A stretch of DNA of 64,000 bases from Bugula neritina (lineage: Eukaryota > Bryozoa > Gymnolaemata > Cheilostomatida > Bugulidae), in the NCBI GenBank assembly GCA_964035545.1, contig OZ037766.1, positions 9,867,722 through 9,931,721 of the forward strand, written 5' to 3'. Positions within the stretch are counted from its first letter, which is position 1. Every line of letters begins with the position of its first letter. The position numbers and the translations under genes are program-made. The notes below the pieces were generated by a model. That model worked only from the letters and a program-made list of their open reading frames with translations, had not been told where the DNA came from and did not search any database. Positions 45,746 through 61,200 of the stretch are shown here, piece by piece.

Positions 45746-48700
45746 TTAACTGGAGCAGTAAATACGCCATGCCACTGCTGCAACTAGGGCTGCTCCTTTA
45801 CCACTCCCATCATGAGACAGCATCAGTTTAAACTGAAAGATAAACCACCAAGCATTAAAATTTGCTCAGCCCTAGAGAATCTATCAACTACAAAAAATTT
45901 GATGACAAATATCACTGTTTTAATAACTTATTCAGATTTGAATTCATCAGTTAGTTGAAGGATTTTCTATAAATTATACAATATAACATCTTTCATACCT
46001 TTTTGTGAGGTGACAGTTGTGAAAGTTTCTCAGTGATCAGATTGTGAAATTTGGGGTGGTATCTATACAGGGAACCATCTACACCAATGGTAACTTCCGG
46101 CTTGTCAACTCTATCAAGCAGTACTGATATTCCTGAAAAAGAACAAATAGATTTTATATAGAAAACTCAAAATTAGCACAGTGATTCAAAAGGCCATGTT
46201 TTCTAGAGTCTAGACAATTCGATAACATAAGTTCATCATGACCAGAATTTTATTCTTAACATTAAATTTGAACATTACCTGCAGCTGCAAGATATGCAGC
46301 TCTTGTAGAAACAACACTACACACTTCTTGCATAACAAGACAATCGGCAACCCGGTATCTCTCCACATCTAATTCATCCAACACTTGTCTTGTCTTCACA
46401 AAGTTGTCAAACTCCTCATCACTGCGTATCCACAAATAAAAAGTTTACCAACAATGAATAAGTTGACAAAATATACGTATTGTGGGAATTAAACTGTCCC
46501 ATAATAATGGTTGCATAAAGCATATATCAATACTGTTGGCAAATAACTACACTTACAACACATCTACTAAATACAAGTTTACCTTTCTATTTCAGATATG
46601 TATTTGGTTAGAAATGCCATTGGTGTTCGTAGCTTTTCTGATGCAACTCCATCAAAAAGACAGCCAGCGTCTACAAGCTTAATAACTACTTGTCTTGCTA
46701 TCTCACCCATGTACATTCCAGAGATCATTTTCTCATATCTACCAAAATTTGCAAGAACAGATGTCCTCAGTTTACCAATTCATCAATACAATATGCATAT
46801 TCTATCTATTCTAAAAATACACTATGAACTTATTGAATAAGTTCTTAAACAGATGATATATTTATCTAAAATAATTGCAGGGCTTTTAATACAAATATTT
46901 TTGGAGACCATTCTAAAAAATTACATTTACTAGAATTGTACAAACATCTGAAAAAAAGGAAAAGATTTACTTAGTTTCAAAACTTGGAAAGTGTAAAACA
47001 CTTCATTGACAATGTTTTAAAAATTCCATCTTTACAGTAAATAAACACAAGAAAATAAATGAAGCGTTATTTATATACTCTAAAGTTGGCAATTAATCTA
47101 GCTAAACCAATTCTACCAAAACTTTTAATTACTTGCTTGAATCAATATGGGTTAAATATAAAAGTTGCCATTGTGAATTTAATTTTAAAATTGTTAGAAA
47201 TTGAAAATTAAGGATTATATTAGGAGAATTAAGTTTATTCCAGAGATGATATAGCAATCAAATAAAAAACCAAGTAAATAATCTTAGGCTTATTTTATAA
47301 GGCAGATAAACCAACACAAAGCTATACTACACCAATTAGTTTTGAAACAATGCAAATTGACAACTTTGATCACCTACATCTGTTTTCCAGGGTTGATAGA
47401 AATTTTATCAACATTCGTATCATACTCAGTAGTGATAAAATTTAATGCCTTGCTATTACCGAATGCTCCCCATTCTGTATTAATGATCACCTAAAATCAT
47501 AATCAAATTGATAAAGTAATTAATATGCTAGTCTCATATGATGTGCAGTCATTCACAACACTCACCTCAGAAATTTAAGCAACATCAATGTGGTATAAAA
47601 TATGTTTAATAACTTTATTATTTATCACAATAGAGCTAAATCTACATAAATGAAGTCCCAAGACCGTTTTTCTCAATTGTTTAAGATTGAAGATTTTATC
47701 TATAATAAGCATAACCTGCATTAACTATATATGAATAAGAAAGTCCACCCTTTTTTAAAACTCAGGTCTTGAGACATTCATTCAATTAAAAAGCGATATT
47801 TATTATTTAAAAAGGTGTAAAAAATTAATAAAAATTTCCTTATAGTAATAATGTAGAGAAATATAATAGTTGAGAAAACGATAGTTAATATTTTTAATGC
47901 AACAGAAATAGGAAAAGTGGTACTATGAGATAGAATTATGTGGTTATTGATAGAAAAACCTTTGAAAAGTTTGTCATTAGAGCCACTTCTGCAGTAATTG
48001 CCTGGCAAATATTCTAATGAGTCAAGGTGGTAGAGAAAGGCTATCATGACAGCATTAAAAAGAAACTTGGAATGATAACAATCATATTGCATTTATAATG
48101 TGAGGCAGACATGTTAGACATTCGCATGCCAAATGGTAAAAAGTACCCGTTCCAAACCACCACCACCACCAAGCTATACATAAATAATACTTACACCATT
48201 TTTGTATAAGTATTTCTACAGAAGGGCAAGTATTTGATTTAAACTTGGTTACGTTAGGGTTGAAATGATAAACCCAAACAGCAAAGTCATTAATTAGACA
48301 GCTAAGAAAAAGTGAAACAGTAGCTCTGTCTACTTCAAATTAGAAATTTCAAAGCTAAAAGGAATAAATTAAGAATCTTAGAAACAAAATGCTCCAGTTG
48401 TGAGAAAGTAACTCCTGAATACACAATAGTGTTTGAAATTGCCAGAAGCACATGTTGCAGCAGTTTGTTTCAGCCATGCTATCAAAATCTATTCAGTATT
48501 GCATCAAGAATTCATAGGAAATTCTCTGTAACTCTGTATTAAACTATACATAGGCACATGAAAACCCCTAGACTGAATTTAGCAACGCTTTCAAATTTGT
48601 TTTACTGGACTAATGCTTAGAGTAATATTGATTATTGACTGCTTTATGGCTGAACCTAAATAATTTAAGGGTATTTCACATTGACAGTTGAATATTTTAA

Positions 48701-51700
48701 AGAGCAAACAACACAAATAATCATGATGTTTGCTAAACTAAGGAGTGAAATTCTAAACTTGGAATATACCGCGAAACCAATAAAAGGCACTAACCTCCTG
48801 AGGACTTTCATCATCGCCATCCCACTGCCGCACTCGTTCCATTTTTTCCATGTAACATGCATTTGTTCCAGTACCTGTACAATACAAACTATGTAGCTTA
48901 CTTTGTATGAGATATTATTATCTCAAATATAAAAGAAAATACTAAATAAATACAACTACTAGCTCGAATTTTAGCTGGGCCTGAGGATTTCAAAGTAATT
49001 GCTACTGATTTATGCATATATAATAGCATTTAGTAGAACTATTTAGTAGTAGCCCGATATTGAACTGGGCCTCCATATTTATGGTATTCTATAGCCCCTT
49101 TCCAAATGCTTTGTATCACGTTACACAATTATAAGTCTAAGCAAGCATGCATGGCACAAGTCAAATTTCAGAGTTTAGTATTTCATAGTTGCCTAGCAGT
49201 TTATTATACTGCAAAGATTAGAAACAGCTGAATTGAAAGCATTACATTGGCCAGAATTTACAAAAATAGGTCCTTAAGTGAAACTTTACAAATTTCTACA
49301 TTTTTAGCCTACAAAAAATGGTCATAAAGGCCAAGATTCTAGACAAACACAAGCTTTGTAGCTCTAATAGATGCAGTGTTACCACAGAGCAGCTACAGTT
49401 TTTACTCAAATATATACATGAAGGGATACTTTAACTTCAATTTCCAACATTTACACACAGCAACTAAATTAAACAATCAATTGGAAACAAAACACACTCA
49501 TTAACAGTAAACTCAATTTAAATAGCCAGCAAACCGAATGATTTTTCTATTGTAATTTTCATGTTCAAAGCAGTCAATTAAAAAATATGTAGCCATAATA
49601 CAAAACTCACTAGCCTCAAAAGAAAATTTTATCAACTATTTAATTTTTACACGCTAATAAAGGCATAAGCATAACAAATGCCGATTTACAAGTAGATGAA
49701 TCGATAAACATATTTTTAACAAATACAACATAAACTCTTCAGAAAAGCCTATTATGTAACCATTCATAGAGATTAGCAGGAATTCAGTGAATGTAAAAGC
49801 AAATTAAGAACTACAAAAGATAGAACACAGCAAAATCATCAACTGCCACATTGTAACTTCACGGCGTTGGTTTTAGATGATTCTGTTATATTGCCCGGTA
49901 AAGAATGATATTTTGTGTCAACGACTGGTCCGTGCCACTAAAGTGGCAACTACAAGGTCACTATACTGTGAGATGTATAGCTGGTCCAGTTTGATGAGGC
50001 ATCGGCAGCACAGTTCAGTTAAAGCAGGTCTCACTTTTACCAAGTTTGAAAAGTATTTAGTTTGGAAGACAACCTCAAAACCCAGACTACTTTTGCCAAA
50101 ACACACACTATTGCAAACCAAGTGACTTCACAGAACAGAATCTCATATGCAAAAGAACTTCAGGGCAATATATGATCAACAATATGAATTCATGCTTTCT
50201 AGTGTCAGTAAATAAGAAGAAATTTCAAAGCCTTTGACATTTTATCTTGTAAATTGACAAATTAAATTAGGTGAGCAGTAAAATAGAATAATAAGATAGA
50301 AGTCACATCTAGCTATCATCCTATGACTATGAGGATTTTCTCACACTTCTATAATACAGACAGCTGAACTACATTATGTTGTACGTAGGATGGAGACAGA
50401 GCTGTAACCTTACTCAATCACACCAGGAAGATATAAATGAATCGCCAACCACTGCATCTAGTTAAGTTTTGCGACAGAGGAAACATTTTTATAGACCTGA
50501 TGATTTATTAATTATAATATATAAGTTTATTTATTTCTCTTCACAAACTGACTGCCATTTTAATCACACTAAGATGATGCAACCAGTTGCAAAATATTAT
50601 ATATATCTAATAGTATTGTATTAATAACGCAGGTGCTTGTCAAAGCTTGAGTAGTGCAGCCAAACAAATCAGCATTCACACATTTTTGCATACTATTCAT
50701 ACTGCAAGAATGAACTAGCCTGGCCTAACTAAACTAAAGAGATTATCACCACTTGCCAGGAGAGATAACTTACATTGTAGTAAACTACTTTACCTAAGAT
50801 GAGGCCAATCTGACAGCGATTATCTTCATGGGCGCAGGACATGAGGGCTCCCACTGTGTCATTTATCACCGCAATGCATCTCACTTTAATTTGCTACAAG
50901 ACAAAAGAGAAAGTTGCACTCAGTGTATCACAGGGTTACCATACTGGTAGTCATTTGAACCTGTAGTACATAACACCCCCTTCTCACGTGTACAGTAGGA
51001 TATAAAGTTTACACTCAAATGACACTAAACAGTACCTAGAATATCACACTGTCTAAGAATAGATACAGACTACAAATAGTAGCAAGCATGACATAGCCCG
51101 TACCTTTTTGGCCACCGATTCATGAAGTAGCCTAACAATGTCCTCATTTACCACACCTGCACAGTTGAAGCCTTTTGTCCACGTGACAAGTCTAGCCTTT
51201 GCTAGGCCCTCTTGTTTGCAGGGAAAAGAAAATGTAAACCCTAGAGGTAATTCTACAGTTCGGTCTAACTTTTTGTCCTCTATGAAGCTGTCAATACAGT
51301 TAGCTATGTGATCAAACAGCTGTAAACATAAGAATGAATAAATTTTAGAACCAACAATCATCCAAAGTTGCTGAATTACTATAACTGCACATCCATGATC
51401 AGAAGATGCCTCAATTTGCTTAGCAGTTATGCCTTCGCAGTGGTTCTAATGAATGGAAAATGAGTTGATATTCCAGTATAAAGCCTAAGTAATAAATTCT
51501 GCTGGGTACAGATAATATGGAAATAATCCATTACAAAGAAATTACTTTTCTGCAAATACTGGGTAACCAAATAAAGGGGAATCACCTGAGCTCCCGTGCC
51601 AGTCATTATAGCCTCAGGTATCATATAAATAGTGCTTTGCATAGTTACTTCCCCTCCATCTAGTTTAATCAACAGAACTCTGAAGTTTGTTCCTCCAAGA

Positions 51701-52746
51701 TCTAATGCTAAAAAGTTCCCAACTTCTACAACCACACAAATTTCATCATTAGAAAGACCAACACATCATGTTGGGTTTGGCATTGATCATCAATATATTA
51801 TGTTAGAGATTGCACAGGGTTATAATATTACACAACTAATACCTAATTTCACAAGCAGAACAGTAAGCCATAAGTTGACTAAAAGACAAACTGATATATG
51901 GGCTTGGCAATAGCCACTGCATCTAATAGGTTTATATAATATAATAGTAGAAGTTTTACAATACAACTAGCTGCTTGGATATTTCTTTAGTCAAATTACA
52001 TTATTTCTATTGTATTGCATAATTTATTCTGGGTCAAAATAGTCATTCACACCCATGGCTACAGCAAATGCCCGGCATGAAATTTACAACTTTACGAGGG
52101 CATATCAAAGAGCTCTTACACATTCTATTCTATTCAACAACCAAGAAAATTGAATAGATTATCACATTGCTTTTGTATATGTTGAGTGTACCTATTACTA
52201 TTCAGTGTATGAACTCAAGCCCTGCTAATGGGAGCATATTTCACAATGAGACGTGAGACTTTTTTGCACACAATCAAAATGAACTACATTATTTCCCTGC
52301 GGAACTAAGCTTGCTCAACTACAACTGCGCTTCCCACCTGTGCCATTAGGAACAGCTCTAACGTATGTGATGTACATTTTTGCATCGGCAAGTGTATGCT
52401 GATCTGTGCTGAGACCATTTGTCATATCATCATCCATTTTTTGCTTGATGGCACCATATGTTTCACTACTTAGTTGTAAGGGCTTTAAGATCTCCTCTAT
52501 CTACAATTAATTTAACAATTAATGAATACAAGCAAACCTGCTACAACTCTTTTATTTTATACAATGTCTGATAAAACTGTGAGGCAGCTTTCAGTTTGAT
52601 GACAGATAGTTTTTGCTATATGAAGTTTACAGATATACTGCATGTATGCATGTAGGTCAATTTAGAGTAAAATCAATAGCAGTACACAAAATAGTATGTA
52701 GTTACAAATAATACATTATTATAACATATAGCCTCTATTATGTATG

Positions 52747-52803
<57 letters not shown>

Positions 52804-53085
52804 GTATGCTGATTGTCAATCTAGTTGGAGTTCCAGCAAAGTAAAGTGCTCGATATCACGGGTGACAGAGCTAATATAATATATATATATTAATATATAT
52901 ATATATTAATATTAATATATATATATTTATATATATATAAATGTATATATTGCATATAATAGAAACTATATCTTATTTTACAAAATAGGAAGCAATAAGC
53001 AAAATCTACCTGTTCATTTTGTATCAGACCTCTGAAATCTTATTTTGAGCTACAAACTCACCTGTTTGGGGTTTTTAGGAAGCAT
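45746..53085 (-). CDS. HK: Hexokinase
   Basis: Eleven exons join in frame to 451 residues: 53062-53085, 52338-52500, 51586-51725, 51104-51319, 50794-50893, 48795-48874, 47378-47490, 46583-46738, 46279-46421, 45999-46132, 45746-45832. It phosphorylates glucose and other hexoses with ATP, the first step of glycolysis. The length corresponds to one catalytic unit, as in most invertebrates, rather than the tandem 100-kDa vertebrate forms. Visible motifs are the phosphate-1 loop [14 protein letters not shown] (67-80), the sugar-binding [10 protein letters not shown] and WTKGFN, the catalytic Asp193 in [25 protein letters not shown], the phosphate-2 [11 protein letters not shown] and adenosine-loop [11 protein letters not shown]. 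The N terminus ([13 protein letters not shown]) lacks the hydrophobic mitochondrial-binding peptide of mammalian HK1 and HK2. All motifs are intact, so it should be active. Confidence 0.95.
52747..52945. repeat. (TA)n microsatellite and imperfect TA tract
   Basis: A pure (TA)n run of about 28 units spans 52747-52802. A second, imperfect ATATTAATAT-type tract lies at about 52877-52945. Both are in the first intron of the hexokinase gene and are likely to be polymorphic. Confidence 0.9.
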
Positions 53086-56000
53086 TGTGGTGCTTGCTAA
53101 ATGTGATTTGGATTGGCAAGTAAGCTCACTGTCCTGACGAAACTAGCTCTTTTCTATGTTGAGTTTATTGAGATATTTCTTGGGTTGCAAACTATAAAAA
53201 TAAAAAGTCAAATGAATTATTAATGTTTTTCACAGCAAAAAAAGTATCAACAAGAATCATGTGTTTTACAAAATAAAGATTTGTTATAGAACATTATATA
53301 CTAATACTAGTACATATACCACTAATGTTCATACGACTTAGATTATGCCAACCAAAAAAGTAATCAGTTAATACAGACATGCATTTTACACACACATATG
53401 AATGTTTCATTAAGAATGTTAGCCATGTCTCCTGGTATTGCTATTGATTATTGACTCACACATAATCTAATTGTCAAACCAAAAGCTTATCATAATTCTG
53501 ATGCATGATGACAAGACAAAATTTGTTTTTAGATCATGAACTATAAAATGATTATGTAAGATACAACATTAATGTATTTTGCAAGGTTTGAAAGTGTGTG
53601 TAAGAGGATGCATTCAACTAGTTACAAGCTGGTTGATTAAACCGATAGATGGACTAAACTAATTCTACAATAATATCAGCCTATGTATATAATATATTAT
53701 TGCTTCTCTCTGAGTATCCCAGTTGCCTATCGCTATAGCTAAATCCCCATAGTCAATATGACTTAGTAAAGATAACACAGTCTGTATACATAACAATGCT
53801 ATCTTTTGGAATATTCGCACAAACCCCTTTAACACCTGAATAACATGGAACTATTGTATTACGTAAGTTTAGAATTAGTGTCAAATTCTATTATAATAAC
53901 CAATAACAAGTGAATCTAATGTTACACATCTAGTAAGTTGAATCCATGACACACTTCATTTACTCAGCATTGAAATTCTCATATCTTTCATCTACATACT
54001 GTTTGAGGGTTGTATGCTCAAACAACTTTGCTTTATAATAAATTTTGTGCACATGCTCATGCCATTTTCATTTGGCTATGGAGTGCATGGTATTATAAAA
54101 CTATTATTGCTGACTTTCATTAAATGCTACTCTTGGCTGCTGCAACACACAGCTCAATCATTGAGCTGGCTTAAAAGTTTAAACTTTAAACACTAAAACT
54201 ATTAGCATTACACTACATCTAGGTAAAAAGCTATAATATAATAGGATAACAGTAACGTACTCCTATTATACTAAAAACCATAACAGAAGATACAGATAAA
54301 ATGCAACAATAAACATCAATAACTGATATTTAATCAATAACCCATAATCCTGACCAGTACAAGTAAATGCACCCATGCTTCAAATAATGCACAGTTTGCC
54401 TATACTCATTATAAATATGAAACTATGACAGTACTCATAGAATTAACTATACCAGATCTTAGTGCATACGAATTACTAATCCATGATATTAATCAGAATT
54501 AAATTACAATTAACTATTAATAATAACTGCACAATAATTGTTCTAGGGCAACTTTATAGCCTACAAGCAAGTATTAGCAGTGACAGGCTACCAAGTATAT
54601 AGTAGCCTACTCACCAAACCTACACTATACCTAATAGGTTATGACTTTCAGTCTTATTTCAAAAGAGTACCTGGATACCTAGTCATAATGTCATGCTTTC
54701 AGTGTCCATCACAAATGTGGAAGTTTTACAATTTACAGCTAAACATTAACATTAATTGGTCTAATTATTGAACTAGTAACAACTGCGACAGAACAAGACT
54801 AGGCCTTAGCTATACTGTTAATATTAACTTTCCTGAATAATTTCGATGTGATATACCCACACACACACAAATCCCAATTATTCAACACTAACAACAATAA
54901 CAATAATACAAAAAAATTAATAGTTAATTGAATTCAAAAGACTTGAAATTAAATGCAAAACCATGATTATAATGAAAATTAGTTTAAATGATTAACTTAA
55001 CACTATTGCAAGGTCATACATTACAAAGTATATTTATACAAATGCTTACACCAACCTTAACTTTTCAAGTCAAACTTATTGGTAATAAAAAGTACAATAG
55101 TCATTCATGGTAGTGTTCTATCACTACTAGTAGTTGTTGTAGCACAGCATAAAATAACCAGAAATAGCCAAATACATTTTATAATTCATTGTGACACTAC
55201 AAGTACAAGTATTAAATAATAAGTGTAACTAGAAATTAAACAATTGTCATTGTCATTGTGTTTATTGCCAATCAGTGAGTTTTTAATATACTAATTTTAA
55301 TACCAATAGCCCATGACTACATCTAATTTTATACCAATACTAAGTACTAACACAAAAACGCTATCAGTTCTGCTAGTACTAATACAGTAATACTATTAGT
55401 ATTAGCATTACTAAAAATATTGAATTTAATATTGGCAGTACTAGTACTACTACTATGAGTGCAAGTATGAAATAATTTTATTAATTACTATTAGTTAGCA
55501 TTACTAATACGAACTAATAGTACCTAAGATTATTAATTAACTAATTAATATTAATAATCCAATGCTAATATTACTAATACTATTACTATTAGCATTGGAT
55601 TATTAACGTTTAATATTTACAGTTACACTTACACCTATAGTTAGCCTATACTGCTAATTGCCTAATAGTTTTATTACCAGTACGAAAATTACTATTACTA
55701 TTAGTATTAGTTTGAAACTTTAAAACACCAGTTATAAAGTGAGCATCATCATTATGACTATTAGCCTGAAAACCAGTCTTACTCAGAACATAAATACTGA
55801 CTAAGAGACAAGAGTAAGTCAAAGTGTAACTCAAACTTTGACACTAAGCCTAACACAACTGACAACTGAAAGTGTTGGCTGTTGTTGTTGGACACAGTGT
55901 TAATGTTACTGTTAGTGTAAATCAAACCCAAAATGCTACACTTGCTGTTAGTGACTTAGTCACTAACACTAAGTCATAAGACTAATGACTGTAACTGTAA

Positions 56001-58279
56001 GTGTAACTGTTGCCGGTTATGGTTAGACTTTAGACTAATTAGAGTCACTTAGAGTTAGACGTTATTACTAGTGCTAGTGCTAGTAGTAGTAGTAGTAGTA
56101 GTAGTAGTATTACTGATACTATAAGTATAACTATTACATTTAATTTATTGTATAAGTTCTATTTACAATTATATTCCCGATAGCAATTAGACTTACTTTT
56201 ACTTTTAGTGGTAATGCAAAACTTTCACTACTATAATATTATAGCACTAAACTTACAATCGCAATAGTCAATATTGTTGGAAACTGGTAGAAATCGCACA
56301 AAGTTGGGATTCATTGAGTGCATTATTTCTCAACGAATCCAACACCATACTTGAGGTCTCGAAGCCACCGTACTTGTTGACCACTAAATTCGTGCTGCAT
56401 CAAGCTATTTCTAATATTGTCGATGACCAAGACTGAGAGCTATAACCATTACTTTCAATGATACTAAATAGTTATCTCTCCTGTAGTGCAGAGAGAGCGC
56501 AACTGGAAATTATAGTAGAGCCGTTTTGTATATAGTAAGTAGGTAGTACATTATGCCTACTTTAAATTATAACCATACAAATGTATATAGTATATAATTA
56601 TATATCCTTTATATATTATGCATATACAGTGCACTCTGTATATACCATATCTATACACTATATGTATATTATATAGTATACTACACTATTATATTATTTA
56701 TACTTTACTATATACTGTATTATATTATAGAATTGTAGGTTTGCATGTGCTTGGTTGGGGTTTATGTATTTGGCTAGGTTAATGTCATAGCGAAATAATG
56801 CTCTGTAATTAATCAGAATTTAGACATAATTAAAAGTAGCCATGCAATGGTTTTTTACCAAAACATCTAAAAAGCACGTATGAACATAATTATAGCCTCC
56901 TCAAAAAATTTAACCCAGTAATTTCTAAATGTTGTTACTAGAATATGCCAATGCAAGAGCTGATAAGTTTTATTATGCATTACATCACTTACATGTAGTG
57001 TTTTGAGTATAGTTACCCTACCAGCAAATGTTAATATATTCAGAAGTCTTCTACTAGTAAGTTATGAGGCAATTCGGATTCAAACCCAAATCAAAAAGTA
57101 TTAACTCTTGTTAAATAGAAATATACAGTGCTCAGCCAAAAGTCATACCAAAAAGTTCCAAATATAAAAACTGAAATATTCACCAGATCAAAAGACAATA
57201 TAAGGCCAATAAAACTCTTGTCTATTTTATGTGTAATGTTATAACTAGAGTGATGGCGAAAATATCATCACAGATTTCTATCCCTGCAGTATTTCACAAT
57301 AAAAATACACTTTCAACTTATTTGATTTTCCAAAATTTACCAAGAATTATTGTACAAAATATAGTAGAGTACTAATGTGTATGGTGCTACTTAAACATTA
57401 ATTTTCTGGATTAAGTAAAACAATTTCAACTATATAGAAACAGTTAAACTTGAGAAGAAAACTTTACGTGATATCTTTTGATAATGAAGTTTTAAGATAT
57501 ACTATGGTGAGAAAACAACTCTCAAGAAACATAAAGTAGTAAAGACAAATGAAAAGGGTAGGTATTGGTAATGCATTGCCAATAACTATAGTTAGAAACA
57601 TGTTTTATATCTGTATATTGGTTGGAACCAACAACTGCTGCATTTAGTAAAGAAAGCTGCTTAGCAAAATATGCAATATTCTTTTACTCTTCGGTGGTTT
57701 TAATACTAATTTTGAAACTTATATGGAAATTAAATTATAGTGTTGGTACTTTCAGCAATGTTATTGTTGAACAGATGACGCTATTTAGCTCCACTCTAAC
57801 ACTTACTAGCATGGAACCTCAGCTTTCAAAGTGCTTCGTGTAAAATGAAATCTGCCAAGTTATCTAAGTATTATAGCCACCATGCCAAGTTTAATTGAGC
57901 CCCTAAGAAAACGCTACCAAACAAAATATATGATACCCTAACTACATTTTAATGAAACAATTATGAAAGCTAAAAGCTGGCAAAACTTGAAACTGACTTT
58001 TAGCTAATGTTTTAATTATATATTGTTGATTATTATAATATTATCATAGACTCAGATAGTTGAAAACATAAGTAGCAATACAATACTAAAACAAAAAATA
58101 ACTTAATTTAAATCTTGACATGATAAATACTTTCAACCAGCTTTTTTAAAAGCGATTGACAAATCTATAGACACAATACAATTGAGATTGCAAAGCTGCA
58201 AGCGAGACTGAATAATTGAGAGAATACTGCATTACCACAGGTTATCTGCACCTAAAGTTTGAATAGCAAGATGATAATG
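53086..58279. other. Spacer between hexokinase start and MAEA end
   Basis: About 5.2 kb contains the hexokinase promoter side and the MAEA 3' side. The part from about 55.2 to 56.3 kb is a cryptic-repeat tract, and 56560-56740 is rich in TATA palindromes. At 57124-57150 the sequence tacagtgctcagccaaaagt resembles a Tc1-like terminus without a partner. No gene was recognised. Confidence 0.55.
55200..56270. repeat. Cryptic simple-repeat tract upstream of hexokinase
   Basis: The words tactattagtatt, actaatac and gtaactgtaagtgtaactgt recur. The exact 13-mer actgtaactgtaa at 55988 also occurs at 5401 and 36149. A purer (AGT)n stretch of about nine units lies at 56081-56109. Confidence 0.7.
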
Positions 58280-61200
58280 TTACATAAGATACACTTTCTC
58301 TGCTTGACCCAATGCAAAGACACTGCTGGTACGAGGGCAAATTACTTTCCCATCATTTTCTAAGGCCATGTTCTCTAAAGCCTATAAATAATAAAACAAA
58401 ATATTATATCAAGCATTACTATGCACAGTCCTACAAAAACGCGTTAATAGGCCACTATAAAAAATTAATCACTATATCTCAATTGAAACAAAATATTATC
58501 TACTAATGTATATACAGTGATGAACACATAAACTCATGCAAGTTTATAGTCACTGTGAGAAACCCTGATGAAAAGGGGTTTTTGTTAAAGCAGGCTAAGG
58601 GGGCAATTATGACTGAATGCTCCTCCTAACATCACCTATGACCTTCATTAGGGTTCAAAACCAAGACTTCTTGTTTAATACAATCGAAAATCTAAAGTCT
58701 AACCCCTGCTGCTAAACACATATACTTGTGCTTTACTTTGAACGATTTAATGGTAACCTTGGTATTTATAAAGAAATCTATCCGCTGAGAATCTTATAAG
58801 GTGATAATACAAACCTTTGATCCGTAGACGTGTCCATTAGGTAACGCCAGTGGAGGATTATGTTCACTGATAATATCTCCAGATATTGAGCATACAAGTT
58901 TCGAGTGAGAGCAATGAGATATGGGAAACCCTTTAGCTAATTCATTCAGTTGTTTAGAACAAACAGGGCAATTGTCATTCTTGGTAGCACTTTTGTAGCA
59001 TTGTCTTATTTTCTATTATAAGGAAACTTTAAAAAATACCACCATTACAAAACATTTAGCTAGTTAAACTGGTACAAAAAAAGGCTTATATAAAAGACAC
59101 TTAGTAAAATAAAAAAACATGCAAATTAAAAGATTTTATGTATTTTTCTTTTCACAAAGAGTAACTGAAAACTTACTCTATTCTAATTATGTCGGAAGCT
59201 TCACATTTTACTATCAAGAATGAAAAAATTAGCATTATTAGCATTACATGGAATCATTATAGTATTGATGACCTTTTTTGGACTAAAATCTTTTGACAGG
59301 ATTCCCTCAATTTAAATGTTTTTTTTTACTTCTGTAAGAACATCTTGCTGGTTCAAGTTGTGTCAATAGATCATAAAGAATCTCCAAATATGAATTGAAA
59401 ATTGTTCTTTCAAATGTTTAATTCTAAAACTAAACAGACTGCAAATTTACATATATTCATTTTCTAGGCAATCCAAACTTCTACCATGTAAAACACAAAT
59501 AAAAGCATGTCTCTAAAAAGAAATTTTGACACTTTACTCATGGGTAAAGTCAAAAGGATACGGAGTTTTTAGTGCAGAGAGGCCACACTGAAGAGTGATG
59601 AGGAAAGCGCAATTCCCAGTGAGCTGGTGTAGGTTGAAGTTCTCCTTTCTAAAATCATCTATCAAGTCAGTCCATCGTTCTTCGGCAAATAATTCCTATA
59701 TAACAAAACATCAAGTACGTTCTGTTACTGAAAGATTTTCACTAAACTTGTCATTCCAAATATAAGCTTTTCTTGGACAATTTTTAAAAAAACTGATGAA
59801 TACAAGAAACCTATTTAGTTTGGCCACGGAAATGCATACTGAGATGCAGAAAACCACAAAACTGCTAATAGTCACAATGCTTGCTCTGTTTTAGTACACA
59901 TAATGCAGATTAATGCCTGAGGGAAAAAAACAAATTCAATACCATATAAGGAGAAACTTTGGTATCAGATGGAAATGCTAGCAGAGCCATCAGCATTCTC
60001 ACTCTAGGCATGTGTTCAGCTCCTAATTTTGAAAAATATGTTTTTGCCATTTTCACAGCTTCTAATCTCATATTTTGCCGAACACACTCAACAAAATCTT
60101 GCTGCCTCAACTTGATCTCTAAGCAGCTAAAACAGAACATATATTTTCTGAAGGCTACAATTATCTCATGATCATAGAACAGTATAGATGCAGGTGATCA
60201 CACATGGACTACAGCAAAAATTACATTTCCTTAGTGCTCCTAAGAACTTCTTACAGTTGAGGTGTTTTCTAAGAGTGTCTGAATACTTCTCAACTTCTTA
60301 TTTAAAATATTATATCTCTTCAGGTTTTGTCTATCAGGTCTTGATACATTGGTCACATTAGTTCAAGTGCAATACAAATGCTAACTTTGCTATATTACAG
60401 CACAATAATTTCACACATATGGAGAGAAAACTTATTGATTCTAATCAATAATGTTTCATAAAATGTAGAAACATTTTACATCTAGAGAAAAACGGCTAAA
60501 AAGTTATCAATAAGGGATCACTTAGCCTTACATAATTAGATCATAAAATATTTTTCTTCAATATATTATAATATTTATTATCCTGATGCACATATATGTT
60601 AATGCTAGATCTCCAACGTAATATAAACAAATTTGAGGTCAAAGTGGACCTTTAATTGTTACTTGCTGAGAAATGTATACTGTTTCTTCATGTATTAGGA
60701 CTGTAAAATTTTTATATTGGTGAATAGAACTTACCAAGTTTCAACCAACATACAGCAGATTCTTCGACTAACCTATGAGATTTTCGAAGCTTTGTTTTGT
60801 TTTCATGGCACCAGACTAAACACAGCTCAGTATGATGGTTGAGGAGAGAATCTTCTATAGCTTTAGAGTGGAGAAATATCTCAACATTGGTAAGATCCTG
60901 TGTAAAACACAATGCATAGCTGCATTAATATGTGCATAGTAATATACAATTATATAAAACCAAATAAGTAAAAAAAATTCTAGAAAATTCTCAAGAAATG
61001 GAACTACTGCGAGAAATCAGGTAGAATCGGCAAATACAAATAACAGTAGAAAATACAAACCTTGATGCCAGAATGTGTGGACAATAAATTTGCCGTATCA
61101 TAGTAGCCCAGTCTGAGGCAATACTCAACAAGCATGCGATCTAACCGCTTTTTCTTCCACAAATGTTCATCTGCAAATGATAGACTTTCGTACTCTTGAA

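Noticed and set aside
59521-59560. Read-through of the MAEA exon to a TGA/gtaaag donor about 30 nt further on
   Set aside because: Joining it to any acceptor of the next exon gives a stop or an unrelated insertion, whereas the U12-type donor restores the conserved KTPQCYK.
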